A DNA stretch of 64,000 bases. Origin: JBQLZQ01 sp052168355 (GTDB lineage: Bacteria; Pseudomonadota; Alphaproteobacteria; DSM-16000; Inquilinaceae). Positions 33,392 to 41,305 of the stretch are shown piece by piece; position 1 is the stretch's first letter, and every line of letters starts with the position of its first letter. The stretch is taken from the NCBI GenBank assembly GCA_052168355.1, contig JBQLZQ010000023.1, positions 1 to 64,000 on the forward strand, written 5' to 3'. The notes under the pieces were generated by a model, which saw only the letters and a program-made list of their open reading frames with translations, was not told where the DNA came from and did no database searches. The position numbers and the translations under genes were made by a program.

Positions 33392-34156
33392 ATGGCCAAA
33401 AGGTCAGGCATGCCCACCCACAGTGACCGCTTTGTGAAATGCACAGACTGCAAACTGCGCAGGGTTCCCATTTTTCGACCGTTCACCGATGAGGAGTTGA
33501 TCTTTGTGGAGGGCTTCAAGGCCCAACACACCTATGTCCCAGCCGGTCGCGACATCATCCTGCCTGGAGCGACAGATACGCAGCTGTTCACGCTGTTCAG
33601 CGGATGGGCCTTTCGCTACAAGATCATGAGCGACGGGCGGCGTCAGATCTTGAATTTTCTGCTGCCTGGCGATTTCATCGGCCTTCAGTCATCGGTATTC
33701 GAGGCCATGGATCACGGCGTCGAAACCCTGTCGGACGTTGAACTGTGCGTGTTCCCAAGGGCCAGGCTGTTCGACCTATTCCAGAGTTGGCCGGCGCTCG
33801 CGTTCGATGTCACCTGGCTGGCGTCCCACGAGGAAAGCCTTGTCGACGAGCAGTTGACAAGCGTTGGTCAGCGATCCGCCCTGGAACGGGTGAGCTATCT
33901 TCTGATCCATCTTTTCCGGCGCAAGGAAGCGCTGCGGGAGACCAAGGACAATAGCTGCGATTTTCCGCTGACCCAGCAGCACCTCGCCGACTCCCTGGGG
34001 CTGTCCCTGGTCCATGCCAACCGAACGATCCGCAAGCTGGTGACCCGCAAGCTGATCACGCTCGCGCGGCGCCGGCTGACGATCCATGACCCCGACGAAC
34101 TCGCCCGCATCGCCGACCACCGCGATTTGGCCCCGGTGGTGAGGCCGATCATCTAG
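33392..34156 (+). CDS. Crp/Fnr-family transcriptional regulator
   Basis: This 254-residue protein has a cyclic-nucleotide-binding-type beta-roll (about 45-140), a dimerisation helix and a Crp-type helix-turn-helix near the C terminus (about 195-225, TQQHLADSLGLSLVHANRTIRKL). Two Cys (17 and 20, CTDCKLR) lie at the N terminus, but the four-Cys pattern of oxygen-sensing Fnr is not complete. An in-frame ATG at residue 7 is also possible. It diverges from nepR across a 179-base gap, suggesting a link to the stress system. Confidence 0.88.
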   Translation: MAKRSGMPTHSDRFVKCTDCKLRRVPIFRPFTDEELIFVEGFKAQHTYVPAGRDIILPGATDTQLFTLFSGWAFRYKIMSDGRRQILNFLLPGDFIGLQSSVFEAMDHGVETLSDVELCVFPRARLFDLFQSWPALAFDVTWLASHEESLVDEQLTSVGQRSALERVSYLLIHLFRRKEALRETKDNSCDFPLTQQHLADSLGLSLVHANRTIRKLVTRKLITLARRRLTIHDPDELARIADHRDLAPVVRPII

Positions 34157-34202
34157 CGGCCCAAGACTCCCGTCTCGAAACAGGGCATGGTCCGCAGCGA
34201 CC

Positions 34203-35147
34203 CTACGGGCCGATCGGGAGCGCCGGCATGGGACCCGCCTGGAAACGGCCAACATCGCCTGGCCGCAAGGAGGCGCGCTCACACGCCTCCCTCACCCGCT
34301 TCGCGACCTTACCGTAGACGGCGTATTCGATCTGACGGATGCGTTCACGGCTTACCCCGTGGTGATCGCTCAACTCCTGCAGCGTCATCACCGGATCGGT
34401 CAGCCGGCGGGCGGTGAAGATGTGCCGCTCGCGATCGGTAAGACCGGTCATCGCCTGCCCCAGGAAATCGCGCCGGCGATCGAATTCGTCCCGCTCGGCG
34501 AGGCGCATCTCCTGGTTCTGTGTCTCGTCGACCAGCAGATCGCCGAACTCGACGCCGCCATCCGGACCGACCAGCTGGTTCAAGGAATGGTCCGGCGCCG
34601 CCAGCCGGCCATTCATATAGATGACATCGTGTTCCGACACAGCCAGACGAGCGGCGATCACGGCGACCATCTCAGGGCTCAATTCGCCGCCGCCGACAAT
34701 ACCCAGCTTCGCCTTCACATGGTTGAGATTGTAGAAAAGCCGCTTGCGCGACTGGGACGTTCCCATTTTGACCATGGACCGTGACGCGTGCACATACTCC
34801 TGGATGGTCGAGCGGATCCACCACGCCGCATATTGCGCGAACCGCGAGCCCCGGGTGGGATCGAACCGATCGACGGCCTTGAGCAACCCTACATTGCCCT
34901 CCGCCACCAATTCCTCGCGCGGCAAACTGTACCGCCGATAGCGAAGCGCGATGGTCGTGACAAAGCGGAGATGACTGTTGACCAGCCGATGCGCGGCATC
35001 GATGTCGCGATGATCGCGCCACCGCTTGGCCAGATCGATCTCTTCATCTTCGTCGAGCATGGGATAGCGGTGGACGGCACGGACATAGCGCGTCCACGAC
35101 GATCCAGATGCTTCGGCACGATGCGACAATGCTGACATGCCCGTCAT
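34203..35147 (-). CDS. rpoH: RpoH-type alternative sigma factor
   Basis: This 314-residue sigma-70-family protein belongs to the RpoH heat-shock group. Region 2 includes LVNSHLRFVTTIALRYRRY and FAQYAAWWIRSTIQEYV, and an RpoH-box-like segment follows (QSRKRLFYNLNHVK, about 130-143). Region 4 has TLQELSDHHGVSRERIRQIE. The ATG at 35147 has GAGGGG five bases upstream. Alphaproteobacteria often have several RpoH copies, one of them under EcfG control. Placement next to ecfG and nepR fits that, but I found no exact EcfG promoter upstream. Confidence 0.92.
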   Translation of the reverse strand: MTGMSALSHRAEASGSSWTRYVRAVHRYPMLDEDEEIDLAKRWRDHRDIDAAHRLVNSHLRFVTTIALRYRRYSLPREELVAEGNVGLLKAVDRFDPTRGSRFAQYAAWWIRSTIQEYVHASRSMVKMGTSQSRKRLFYNLNHVKAKLGIVGGGELSPEMVAVIAARLAVSEHDVIYMNGRLAAPDHSLNQLVGPDGGVEFGDLLVDETQNQEMRLAERDEFDRRRDFLGQAMTGLTDRERHIFTARRLTDPVMTLQELSDHHGVSRERIRQIEYAVYGKVAKRVREACERASLRPGDVGRFQAGPMPALPIGP

Positions 35148-35276
35148 CCCAACCCCTCTTGTTATCCGTCACCGCCGGGCCACCGCCGCTCGGCGCGACG
35201 TTTTTCCAGGGCTCGTTATCGGAAGTAAGGGGAGAAGCGGGCGAAAGGTTCCCAGGCTTTTGAACCGGGTGGCCGA

Positions 35277-35825
35277 TCAGTCCGGCGAGGCGGTGCGCGC
35301 GCCGGGCGGTCTGCGGGATGTCTCATCGGCGGCGACGGCGGGAGGGGCATTGACCCGACGCTCCAATTCCGCCCGGGCTCGGGACAGCCGGCTCTTTACG
35401 GTGCCGACCGCGCAGCCGCAGATCACGGCCGCGTCCTCGTGGCTCATCCCACCCGCGGCCACCAGGATCAAAACCTCCTTGTGTTCTTCGCTCATCCCCT
35501 CGAGGGCGGCGGCCACTTCCGCGAATTCGAGCATGGATGTCTGGGTGGCGGGCACGGAGCAATGCTGGCGTTCGGCCGTTTCCATCGATTCGAAGCGCAC
35601 GCGCTGTAACTTGCGCAACCCGTCCAGCCGGCAATTGCGCATGATCGTAAACAGCCACGCCTTCAGATTGGTACCGGGCGTGAACTGGGTCGACGCCGCC
35701 AGCGCCCGCACCAACGTTTCTTGCACGAGGTCATCAGCCGTGTCCGCCGCGCCGGTCAGCATGCGCGCAAAGGCGCGCAGATGCGGCAGGGTTTCTGCCA
35801 GTTGATCGCCAAAGGCCTGGGGCAA
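35277..35825 (-). CDS. ecfG: EcfG-type ECF sigma factor (copy 1)
   Basis: This 182-residue ECF sigma factor has region 2 (about 10-75, DLVQETLVRALAASTQFTPGTNLKAWLFTIMRN) with the ADTADDLVQ segment split as noted, and region 4 (about 105-160, MSHEDAAVICGCAVGTVKSRLSRAR). The FTPGTNLKAWLFTI block is characteristic of the EcfG (ECF15) group. The start is TTG with AGGA upstream. It lies downstream of nepR copy 2 on the same strand, the classical nepR-ecfG operon arrangement. Confidence 0.92.
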   Translation of the reverse strand: MPQAFGDQLAETLPHLRAFARMLTGAADTADDLVQETLVRALAASTQFTPGTNLKAWLFTIMRNCRLDGLRKLQRVRFESMETAERQHCSVPATQTSMLEFAEVAAALEGMSEEHKEVLILVAAGGMSHEDAAVICGCAVGTVKSRLSRARAELERRVNAPPAVAADETSRRPPGARTASPD

Positions 35826-35929
35826 TACGGAGTCCTATCGATCGGGAAAAAGACCGGCCGGCGACCTGTCACCTTTCATGGGCATCGATCAGAACACCGA
35901 CACCCAACCGGCCCATGGCGCGCGAGACC

Positions 35930-36175
35930 TTAAGGTTTACTATGTTTGTTGATAAGGTCCATCAATTCAGGTGGGACGGGCTCCTTGACCACCGAATCAT
36001 ACATGTCGTGCAGCTTGTGCTCCAACCATGCATCGAAGGGCGCGTCATCCTTGGTCCGCTGGTGCTCAGTCCGCTGGTCTTCACGACCGGTCTGACCATC
36101 ATCCAACTCAACCCGTGTTTTACCCATGTTCCTGTTTTTTTGCTTAGATTCCAGGGCTTTGTCATCTGACGACAT
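35930..36175 (-). CDS. Anti-sigma factor NepR (copy 2)
   Basis: This 81-residue NepR paralogue has a charged, disordered N-terminal half and the core LEHKLHDMYDSVVKEPVPPEL followed by MDLINK, closer to the canonical NepR motif than copy 1. The ATG at 36175 (MSSDDKAL) is preferred; an internal Met at about residue 17 is possible. It precedes ecfG copy 1 by 104 bases, so it is likely the cognate anti-sigma factor of that sigma. Confidence 0.88.
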   Translation of the reverse strand: MSSDDKALESKQKNRNMGKTRVELDDGQTGREDQRTEHQRTKDDAPFDAWLEHKLHDMYDSVVKEPVPPELMDLINKHSKP

Positions 36176-36330
36176 CGGCAACTGTTCCTGTTCGGCTTCG
36201 GCGGCGGAGCCCGACCGGTCGACACCCGGGCCATGGACCAAAAGGAAACGCGCCGACCTAAGCGAACTCCCTCCCCAACGGCACTAGCCCGATATTTTGG
36301 CCTAAACATTATGATTTTCCAGGAGAATCA

Positions 36331-36338
36331 TTAACCAT
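36331..36338 (+). promoter_or_regulatory. TTAACCAT half-site
   Basis: TTAACCAT equals the 8-mer half-site bound by CtrA in Caulobacter. It lies in an AT-rich patch about 155 bases from the nepR copy 2 start. The same octamer recurs at 45403-45410 and, on the minus strand, at 41660-41667. A single half-site is weak evidence. Confidence 0.25.
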
Positions 36339-36384
36339 TGATAAAATCAAGCCGGGAGGGGACCGGTGGGTTCACGACATGGAT

Positions 36385-36409
36385 GGAACGTTTCCGGCAA
36401 TGTGGCGTT
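36385..36409 (+). promoter_or_regulatory. EcfG-type promoter of the DUF1328 gene
   Basis: GGAAC (36385-36389) and CGTT (36406-36409) are separated by exactly 16 bases, a perfect match to the general-stress-response consensus. The start codon at 36488 gives a leader of about 70 bases. Confidence 0.85.
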
Positions 36410-36487
36410 ACCACCGGCGTCGATCATGGGCCCCGAACGCCGTCGATGAGATCGTGTGACGGGGCTCCTTCTGTCGGGAGATTTCAT

Positions 36488-36655
36488 ATGCTCTACTGGG
36501 CTCTTCTGTTCTTCGTAGTTGCCGTTGTTGCCGGTCTGTTCGGATTCGGAGGCATTGCGTCCGCCGGCGCCGGTATCGCACAAATTCTATTCTTTATCTT
36601 CATTGTCATCTTTGTCATTTCTCTTGTGCTGGGCCTGATGCGTTCGAGACGCTGA
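36488..36655 (+). CDS. DUF1328 small membrane protein
   Basis: This 55-residue protein has two membrane helices (about 3-24 and 30-50) with the DUF1328 (YtjA-type) signature FFVVAVVAGLFGFGGIASAGAGIAQILF. Such proteins are common stress-induced membrane proteins of unknown mechanism. The ATG at 36488 follows a GGGAG site. An exact EcfG promoter lies upstream, so it is a probable stress-regulon gene, possibly co-transcribed with the AI-2E-type permease. Confidence 0.88.
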   Translation: MLYWALLFFVVAVVAGLFGFGGIASAGAGIAQILFFIFIVIFVISLVLGLMRSRR

Positions 36656-36747
36656 CGGGTCATTCCGGGGACGGGAAACGGCGGAGACCGCACAGCCCCG
36701 AGCCCCTTCCAGGTCAACGGTGACCGCATCGAAAGACAAGTTCGGCG

Positions 36748-37929
36748 ATGGCCATGGGGCGACGGGACACAGGAGCACGAATTTCGACCGGGCCCACCAT
36801 TCTGGGCCGGATGCTGCCCGATACGCCAAGCGCCACCTCAGTGGCCGCAATCGGCCTTTTCGTTCTGGCCGTTTTCTGCGTGCTGTATTTCGCCCGCGGC
36901 CTGATCATGCCGATCGTCCTGGCCATCCTTCTCAGTATTGTTTTACGCCCCCTGGTGCGGATGCTCGAAAAGATACGGGTGCCCTCGCATCTGGGAGCCG
37001 CCATTGTCCTTATCGCCTTGGTCGCCATCGTCGTTGCAGGCGCCTACAGGCTGTCTGAACCGGCTTACGACTGGGTCCAGCGTGGGCCGACGGTCATGCG
37101 CGGTTTGGAAGACAAACTCAGCGGTGTCCGGGAGTCCCTTGAGGAGGCCCAGGAGGTCACCCAGCAACTGGAGGACGTGGCTGCGGTCGGCGCCGACACG
37201 GACACCACCGTTGTCGTTGCCGGACCAAGCCTTTCGCGCCAGATCTTCGATCAAGCCCAGACCGCGTTTGGCGGCATTTTTCTGATCCTGGTTCTCCTCT
37301 ACTTTCTGTTGGCTCAGGGGTCCGACTGGTTGCGGGGCATGGTCGACTCCATCCAGGATCCGCGCCGGCGCAAGGAAACCGCCGAGGCGATGGCCAATGT
37401 CGAGACAGAGATCAGCGCCTATCTGCGCACCGTCGCGGTGATCAATTTCTGTCTGGGGATGGTGACGGCCGCGGCCATGTTCGCCCTTGGCATGCCGAAC
37501 CCGCTGCTGTGGGGGGTGATGGTGGCCACGTTGAATTTCATTCCCTATCTGGGCGCCATCATATCACTGGGCATCATCACCCTGGTGTCGATCATGACCT
37601 TCGACACGCCGCTGCAGATCCTGCTCCCGCCCTTGGTGTTCCTCGGCCTGACCTCGCTCGAGGGACATTTCATCACGCCCACGGTGGTCGGTCGCCGTCT
37701 GACCCTGAGCCCCATCCTGGTGTTTTTTACCGTTCTGTTGTGGGGCTGGCTCTGGGGTATTCCCGGTGCTCTCCTGGCGGTCCCCATTTTGGCCACGTTC
37801 AAGGTTCTAGCTGACCATGTCAGTTGGTTGAGGCCGATGCGGCCGCTGTTCAGCCTTCGCCAAAGCATCGCGCGGACACGGACCCCCGACCCCTCCCCCA
37901 TCCCGGAGGAACCCGTCACAAAGGGATAA
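36748..37929 (+). CDS. AI-2E family (DUF20) permease
   Basis: This 393-residue inner-membrane protein of the AI-2E/TqsA/PerM family has two N-terminal helices (about 30-70), a third near 80, a soluble stretch (about 110-165), then clustered helices from 165 to 350. The SLEGHFITPTVVGRRLTLSPI motif is characteristic. Members are linked to Na+/H+ exchange or autoinducer export; the substrate here is unknown. The start is uncertain (ATG 36748, 36754 or 36811). It probably shares the EcfG promoter of the DUF1328 gene. Confidence 0.88.
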   Translation: MAMGRRDTGARISTGPTILGRMLPDTPSATSVAAIGLFVLAVFCVLYFARGLIMPIVLAILLSIVLRPLVRMLEKIRVPSHLGAAIVLIALVAIVVAGAYRLSEPAYDWVQRGPTVMRGLEDKLSGVRESLEEAQEVTQQLEDVAAVGADTDTTVVVAGPSLSRQIFDQAQTAFGGIFLILVLLYFLLAQGSDWLRGMVDSIQDPRRRKETAEAMANVETEISAYLRTVAVINFCLGMVTAAAMFALGMPNPLLWGVMVATLNFIPYLGAIISLGIITLVSIMTFDTPLQILLPPLVFLGLTSLEGHFITPTVVGRRLTLSPILVFFTVLLWGWLWGIPGALLAVPILATFKVLADHVSWLRPMRPLFSLRQSIARTRTPDPSPIPEEPVTKG

Positions 37930-37934
37930 GGCTT

Positions 37935-39152
37935 TTGACGACTTCAGCCGATCGCGCCATTCAGCGTCGCGCACGTTTCGCCGCGCCCCTCGCCGTCGCT
38001 CTGGCCGCCATGGTCGGCGCGGCACAGTCGTTCGCGGCGACGGCGGAGGATGATCGGTTCATCGCCGGCTACGCATCGGCCATTCTCGAGAGGGAATTCG
38101 ATCTGCCCGGCGTGACCGTATCGGTCGAGGGCGGCGCGATCACCATCACCGGCGACGATATCGAGGAGCGGACCTTGCTGCGGTTGGACGAGGCGCTGCG
38201 CTCGATACCTGGCGTGGCCGCCGTCACCGTCCGTCAGGATCCAGCAGCACCGGCGCCGGGTGTCGTGGCGCAACGGACCCCGCCCGCAGCCACGCGGCCC
38301 GCTACGCCGACCATCGAGGCGGGCCCCGCGGAGGGACCGGTGACCGTACAGACCGACGACGCCCCCGATGCCGCCGACGGGCCACAGATCCTGCCGCGTT
38401 CGGTGCTGTTCGACCCCCTGCTGGCCGATCCCAGATGGCCCCATTTCTCGGCGTCCTACCGCTACTTCCGAGACGATCCGGATGTCGAACATGCCGGCGC
38501 CGTGGGGTTTGGCGATACGTTTTCATTGTATCGGGATCAGGCCTTCGGCGGCCGGTGGGAAGTCGGCTTCCAGGCCGGCGTCTTCGCCCTGTTCGACCTC
38601 GACAGCGATAGCAAGGATCTGCTCAACGCCGACTATTGGGTCGGCATACCGCTAAGCTTCCGCAAGGGCGATTTTTCCGCGACGACGCGGATCTATCATC
38701 AAAGTTCTCACCTGGGTGACGAGTTCCTGTTGCGCGGCACCACCGATCAGACCGATCGCGTCAATTTGAGCTACGAGGCCGTCGACCTTCTGCTGTCCTA
38801 CGACATCGACGAGACGCTGCGGGTTTATGGCGGTGGCGGCTATCTGTTTCACCGCGAGCCCGAGGATCTGGACCCGTGGATCGCCCAAACGGGGGTGGAG
38901 TATCTCCACGATCGATCCTGGGCCGGCGTCATGCGGCCGGTCGCGGCGCTGGATATTCAGGTCCGGGAGGAAAGCGGCTGGTCGCCCGATTTCTCCGCTC
39001 GGGCCGGCGTGCAGATCGAAAACCCCAGACTGATCAGCGAAACGGTCCAGATCACCGCCGAATACTACAACGGTCGCAATCCCAACGGTCAGTTCTACGA
39101 TCGGGACCTTGAGTATATCGGCCTGGGAATCCACGTCTTTTTGAACGAGTAG
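37935..39152 (+). CDS. BON-DUF1207 outer-envelope protein
   Basis: From a TTG start (AAGGGATAAGG just upstream) this is a 405-residue exported protein. A signal peptide ends near QSFAATAED. A BON-like domain follows (about 45-95, VTVSVEGGAITITGDD and IPGVAAVTVRQDP), then a Pro/Thr linker. The C-terminal DUF1207 region (about 150-405) contains FDPLLADPRWPHFSASY and many alternating aromatic/polar strands, ending in Leu-Asn-Glu, suggestive of an outer-membrane beta barrel. It begins six bases after the permease stop, so it is co-transcribed. Confidence 0.82.
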   Translation: MTTSADRAIQRRARFAAPLAVALAAMVGAAQSFAATAEDDRFIAGYASAILEREFDLPGVTVSVEGGAITITGDDIEERTLLRLDEALRSIPGVAAVTVRQDPAAPAPGVVAQRTPPAATRPATPTIEAGPAEGPVTVQTDDAPDAADGPQILPRSVLFDPLLADPRWPHFSASYRYFRDDPDVEHAGAVGFGDTFSLYRDQAFGGRWEVGFQAGVFALFDLDSDSKDLLNADYWVGIPLSFRKGDFSATTRIYHQSSHLGDEFLLRGTTDQTDRVNLSYEAVDLLLSYDIDETLRVYGGGGYLFHREPEDLDPWIAQTGVEYLHDRSWAGVMRPVAALDIQVREESGWSPDFSARAGVQIENPRLISETVQITAEYYNGRNPNGQFYDRDLEYIGLGIHVFLNE

Positions 39153-39180
39153 GGATCCCGTCGGCGGCGCCTGTCCCGGC

Positions 39181-39205
39181 GGAACCATTCTTCAAGCTCG
39201 ACGTT
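39181..39205 (+). promoter_or_regulatory. EcfG-type promoter of the PLDc_N-entericidin genes
   Basis: GGAAC (39181-39185) and CGTT (39202-39205) with a 16-base spacer match the EcfG consensus exactly. The next start codon is at 39265, about 60 bases downstream. Confidence 0.85.
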
Positions 39206-39264
39206 TCTGAGGCGGCACGGTGCCGGGCTATAGCCGGGCGGCCATCACAGACGGAGCGAGGGAA

Positions 39265-39465
39265 ATGGGTATAGAAGTTGGCTCGATCTTTGGACTGCTA
39301 ATATTGATAGCCGATATCTGGGCGATCATAAATGTTGTCCAAAGCTCAGCGTCCACCGGCGGAAAGGTTCTCTGGGTTCTGCTTATCCTCCTCTTGCCTG
39401 TGATAGGCCTCCTTCTGTGGCTTTTCATGGGGCCACGGGGAAACCGGTCGGCCACCATCAACTAA
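39265..39465 (+). CDS. PLDc_N-domain small membrane protein
   Basis: This 66-residue protein has two membrane helices (about 6-26 and 35-54) and the phospholipase-D-nuclease N-terminal (PLDc_N) pattern: IADIWAIINVVQSS, then KVLWVLLILLLPVIGLLLW. The catalytic domain is absent, as in many free-standing members. The ATG at 39265 follows GGAG and GAGGGAA. It is 20 bases upstream of the entericidin gene and under the EcfG promoter at 39181. Confidence 0.85.
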   Translation: MGIEVGSIFGLLILIADIWAIINVVQSSASTGGKVLWVLLILLLPVIGLLLWLFMGPRGNRSATIN

Positions 39466-39485
39466 TTTCTATCAGGAGCACTACA

Positions 39486-39632
39486 ATGCAGTCAAAAGCC
39501 GTGAAGACACTCGCCATGATCCTTCTTTTCCTCGGGATCGGGTCCATGGTCACCGCCTGCGACAACACGATCCGCGGCATCGGCCAGGATGTGGAAGATA
39601 CGGGCGACGCCATCGAAGATTCGGCCAGCTGA
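39486..39632 (+). CDS. Entericidin-family lipoprotein
   Basis: This 48-residue lipoprotein has a signal sequence, Cys at about 25 (MVTAC) and the short entericidin tail NTIRGIGQDVEDTGDAIEDSA. Entericidins are small envelope lipoproteins induced in stationary phase or stress. AGGAG is placed eight bases before the ATG. It is in the EcfG-controlled transcript with the PLDc_N gene. Confidence 0.9.
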   Translation: MQSKAVKTLAMILLFLGIGSMVTACDNTIRGIGQDVEDTGDAIEDSAS

Positions 39633-39750
39633 CACCTCACGCCTCTCACCGATCCGACCGGCGCCTTTTCGGTGCCGGTCGAATCGGTCGGGACGCCGCG
39701 ATCATTCACGCCCCGACCAGGGCTTTCTTATCGATCAAGGGGACGAGGGG

Positions 39751-39945
39751 ATGAATAAGCATACGGGCAACCAAGGCGAAGGAAACCGGTCGGCCGACGA
39801 GGCGTACCGCGAGGACACCAAAAAGTTTGTGGAGTCCGGAAAGGTCGATGAAAGCGCTAAAAAGGCCAAGACGGCTCTTGAAGGCGAGGAACGCGAAGAG
39901 TTGGAAAGAGCCGAGCGGGAGGGCAAGAAGCCGCTTCACAAGTAG
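39751..39945 (+). CDS. Small hydrophilic protein
   Basis: This 64-residue, highly charged protein (about half Glu, Lys, Asp and Arg) has no signal peptide, Cys or aromatic core beyond a single Tyr and Phe. It is probably largely helical or disordered, like stress-induced hydrophilins, though I do not recognise a named family. GACGAGGGG precedes the ATG. It lies between the entericidin gene and a terminator, perhaps read through from the EcfG promoter at 39181. Confidence 0.75.
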   Translation: MNKHTGNQGEGNRSADEAYREDTKKFVESGKVDESAKKAKTALEGEEREELERAEREGKKPLHK

Positions 39946-39982
39946 AGGCACCGGGCCCGCCCGTGATCCAAATCACCAACGG

Positions 39983-40019
39983 AAAAAAGCCCCGCGCCTG
40001 AACAGGACGCGGGGCTTTT
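39983..40019. terminator. Bidirectional terminator
   Basis: The stem GCCCCGCG (39989-39996) with CGCGGGGC (40008-40015) is flanked by six A on the left and four T on the right, so it ends both the + strand transcript from 39751 and the minus-strand gene ending at 40034. Confidence 0.85.
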
Positions 40020-40033
40020 CATTAGGCCGCAGG

Positions 40034-40393
40034 CTACATCGTGGAGGGCGCCAGCTGGGACTCGTAAACCGCCAAGGCGGCTTCCACGTCGCTGTTCAAG
40101 CAACCGCTGGTCGTCACCTTCATGCTCATCGACCTCTTGGCGTCCTGGATCAAGCCAAGCTTGGTTCCTGCGCCGAGATTCTCACCGGCCAGTTCCATAG
40201 CCCGATCGTCGACCTGCTCGGCTTCGGCCTGGGTCAGCTTGGTGTCGTTGCAGCGCTCATAGGCGATGACGGCGCGCCACAGGTCGTAATAAGCCTCTTC
40301 CCCTGGAGACATGTCCGCTGCCGTGCTGACGCCGGCGACCCCGGCGGTCATGACAAAAGCGGCGGAAGCCACGAGCGTACGAACGGAATTCAT
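40034..40393 (-). CDS. Hypothetical secreted protein
   Basis: This 119-residue protein has a signal peptide (about 1-26, ending VSTAADMS) and a mature helical domain with two Cys (CNDTK and SGCLNSD), which could form a disulfide in the periplasm. The family is not recognised. The ATG at 40393 starts MNSVRTLVASAAF. An exact EcfG-type promoter on the minus strand (40471-40447) makes it a likely stress-regulon gene. Confidence 0.75.
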   Translation of the reverse strand: MNSVRTLVASAAFVMTAGVAGVSTAADMSPGEEAYYDLWRAVIAYERCNDTKLTQAEAEQVDDRAMELAGENLGAGTKLGLIQDAKRSMSMKVTTSGCLNSDVEAALAVYESQLAPSTM

Positions 40394-40446
40394 TGTGTAC
40401 CTCATTGTATGATGCGGTGCGTTCCCTAATGGGGACGGACAAGCGA

Positions 40447-40471
40447 AACGGGCCAGACCACCTATCGTTCC
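40447..40471 (-). promoter_or_regulatory. EcfG-type promoter of the secreted protein
   Basis: On the minus strand GGAAC (40471-40467) and CGTT (40450-40447) have a 16-base spacer, matching the consensus exactly. The start codon at 40393 is 54 bases away. Confidence 0.85.
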
Positions 40472-40577
40472 CCAATAGCCGGCAGAAATCAACTTATCAC
40501 CTGTCCGAAGTCTATTTTACCGACACTAAAAACCTTAAGAACATGGCGGTTTCAAGGCTTTTCCGCCGGATTGGGGT

Positions 40578-40602
40578 GGAACGTCTCTGACCCGGCAACG
40601 TT
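40578..40602 (+). promoter_or_regulatory. EcfG-type promoter of ecfG copy 2
   Basis: GGAAC (40578-40582) and CGTT (40599-40602) have a 16-base spacer, an exact consensus match. The sigma gene starts at 40730, which implies a leader of about 120 bases and an auto- or cross-activating loop. Confidence 0.85.
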
Positions 40603-40729
40603 AATTGCGCAAGAACACCGGAGATCGTCAGGCGTCACGGCTCGATCAAAGCGATTCGGCCACATCGTCGCCCGACATAACGGTGTCCGTTCGTCACCTC
40701 GCCCAATCTCCCGGCTTGGAAGGGCTTTC

Positions 40730-41299
40730 ATGGCCACCGCCGTCTTCCGCGCGCTGCTGCTCGAGACGATCCCGCATTTGCGTGCGTTTGCGCGCGTCCT
40801 GACCCGAGACCGGGATACGGCCGACGATCTGGTTCAGGACGCGGTGACGCGGGCGCTGACCGCTTCCGATCAGTTTACGGAAGGGACCAATTTCAAGGCC
40901 TGGATGTTCACGATCTTGCGCAATGCACACGTTAACAATCTGCGCCGGAACAAATACCGATTCGAGCCTCTGGATGAAGCGGCCTTATCAAAAGCCAGTA
41001 CCCCCGCCACCCAAGACACAAACGTGGAATTCACGCAATTTGTCGAAATTTTCGGAAGACTGAGACCGGAGTATCGCGAAGTTCTGATCCTCGTCGGCGC
41101 CACCGGCCTGAGCTACGAGGAGGCGGCCGCCATCTGCGGTTGTGCCGTGGGGACCATAAAGAGCCGCTTGTCCCGTGCACGGCGCGACCTGGCCAGCCGG
41201 GTCGGCGAGGCGGATGGGCATCTCGATAAGACCGTTCAGCCGGACGTCGCCGACGAGCCGGCCGGGCCGGCGGCCTTAAAGGGCTATTCCGTCGGATAG
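40730..41299 (+). CDS. EcfG-type ECF sigma factor (copy 2)
   Basis: This 189-residue ECF sigma factor is closely similar to copy 1. Region 2 has ETIPHLRAFARVLTRDRDTADD and the EcfG-group block FTEGTNFKAWMFTILRN. Region 4 has LSYEEAAAICGCAVGTIKSRLSRARR (about 128-153). The ATG at 40730 follows GGAAGG with seven-base spacing. It has no adjacent nepR but its own exact EcfG promoter, so it may be an amplifier or second output sigma of the stress response. Confidence 0.92.
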   Translation: MATAVFRALLLETIPHLRAFARVLTRDRDTADDLVQDAVTRALTASDQFTEGTNFKAWMFTILRNAHVNNLRRNKYRFEPLDEAALSKASTPATQDTNVEFTQFVEIFGRLRPEYREVLILVGATGLSYEEAAAICGCAVGTIKSRLSRARRDLASRVGEADGHLDKTVQPDVADEPAGPAALKGYSVG

Positions 41300-41305
41300 C
41301 AGGCC

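Larger units (their letters stand above)
40394..40729. other. Divergent region with two EcfG-type promoters
   Basis: This 336-base gap contains one exact EcfG promoter on each strand (listed separately), for the secreted protein on the left and ecfG copy 2 on the right. I see no other gene in it; AT-rich runs occur at 40510-40560. Confidence 0.7.

Noticed and set aside
35148..35276. GGGAAC upstream of rpoH as an EcfG promoter
   Set aside because: No CGTT or close variant occurs 16-17 bases downstream on the minus strand.
39640..39690. GACCGGCGCC/GGTGCCGGTC hairpin after the entericidin gene
   Set aside because: It has no U-tract and lies within a probable transcript, so it may only be a 3' structure; the evidence is too weak for a terminator call.
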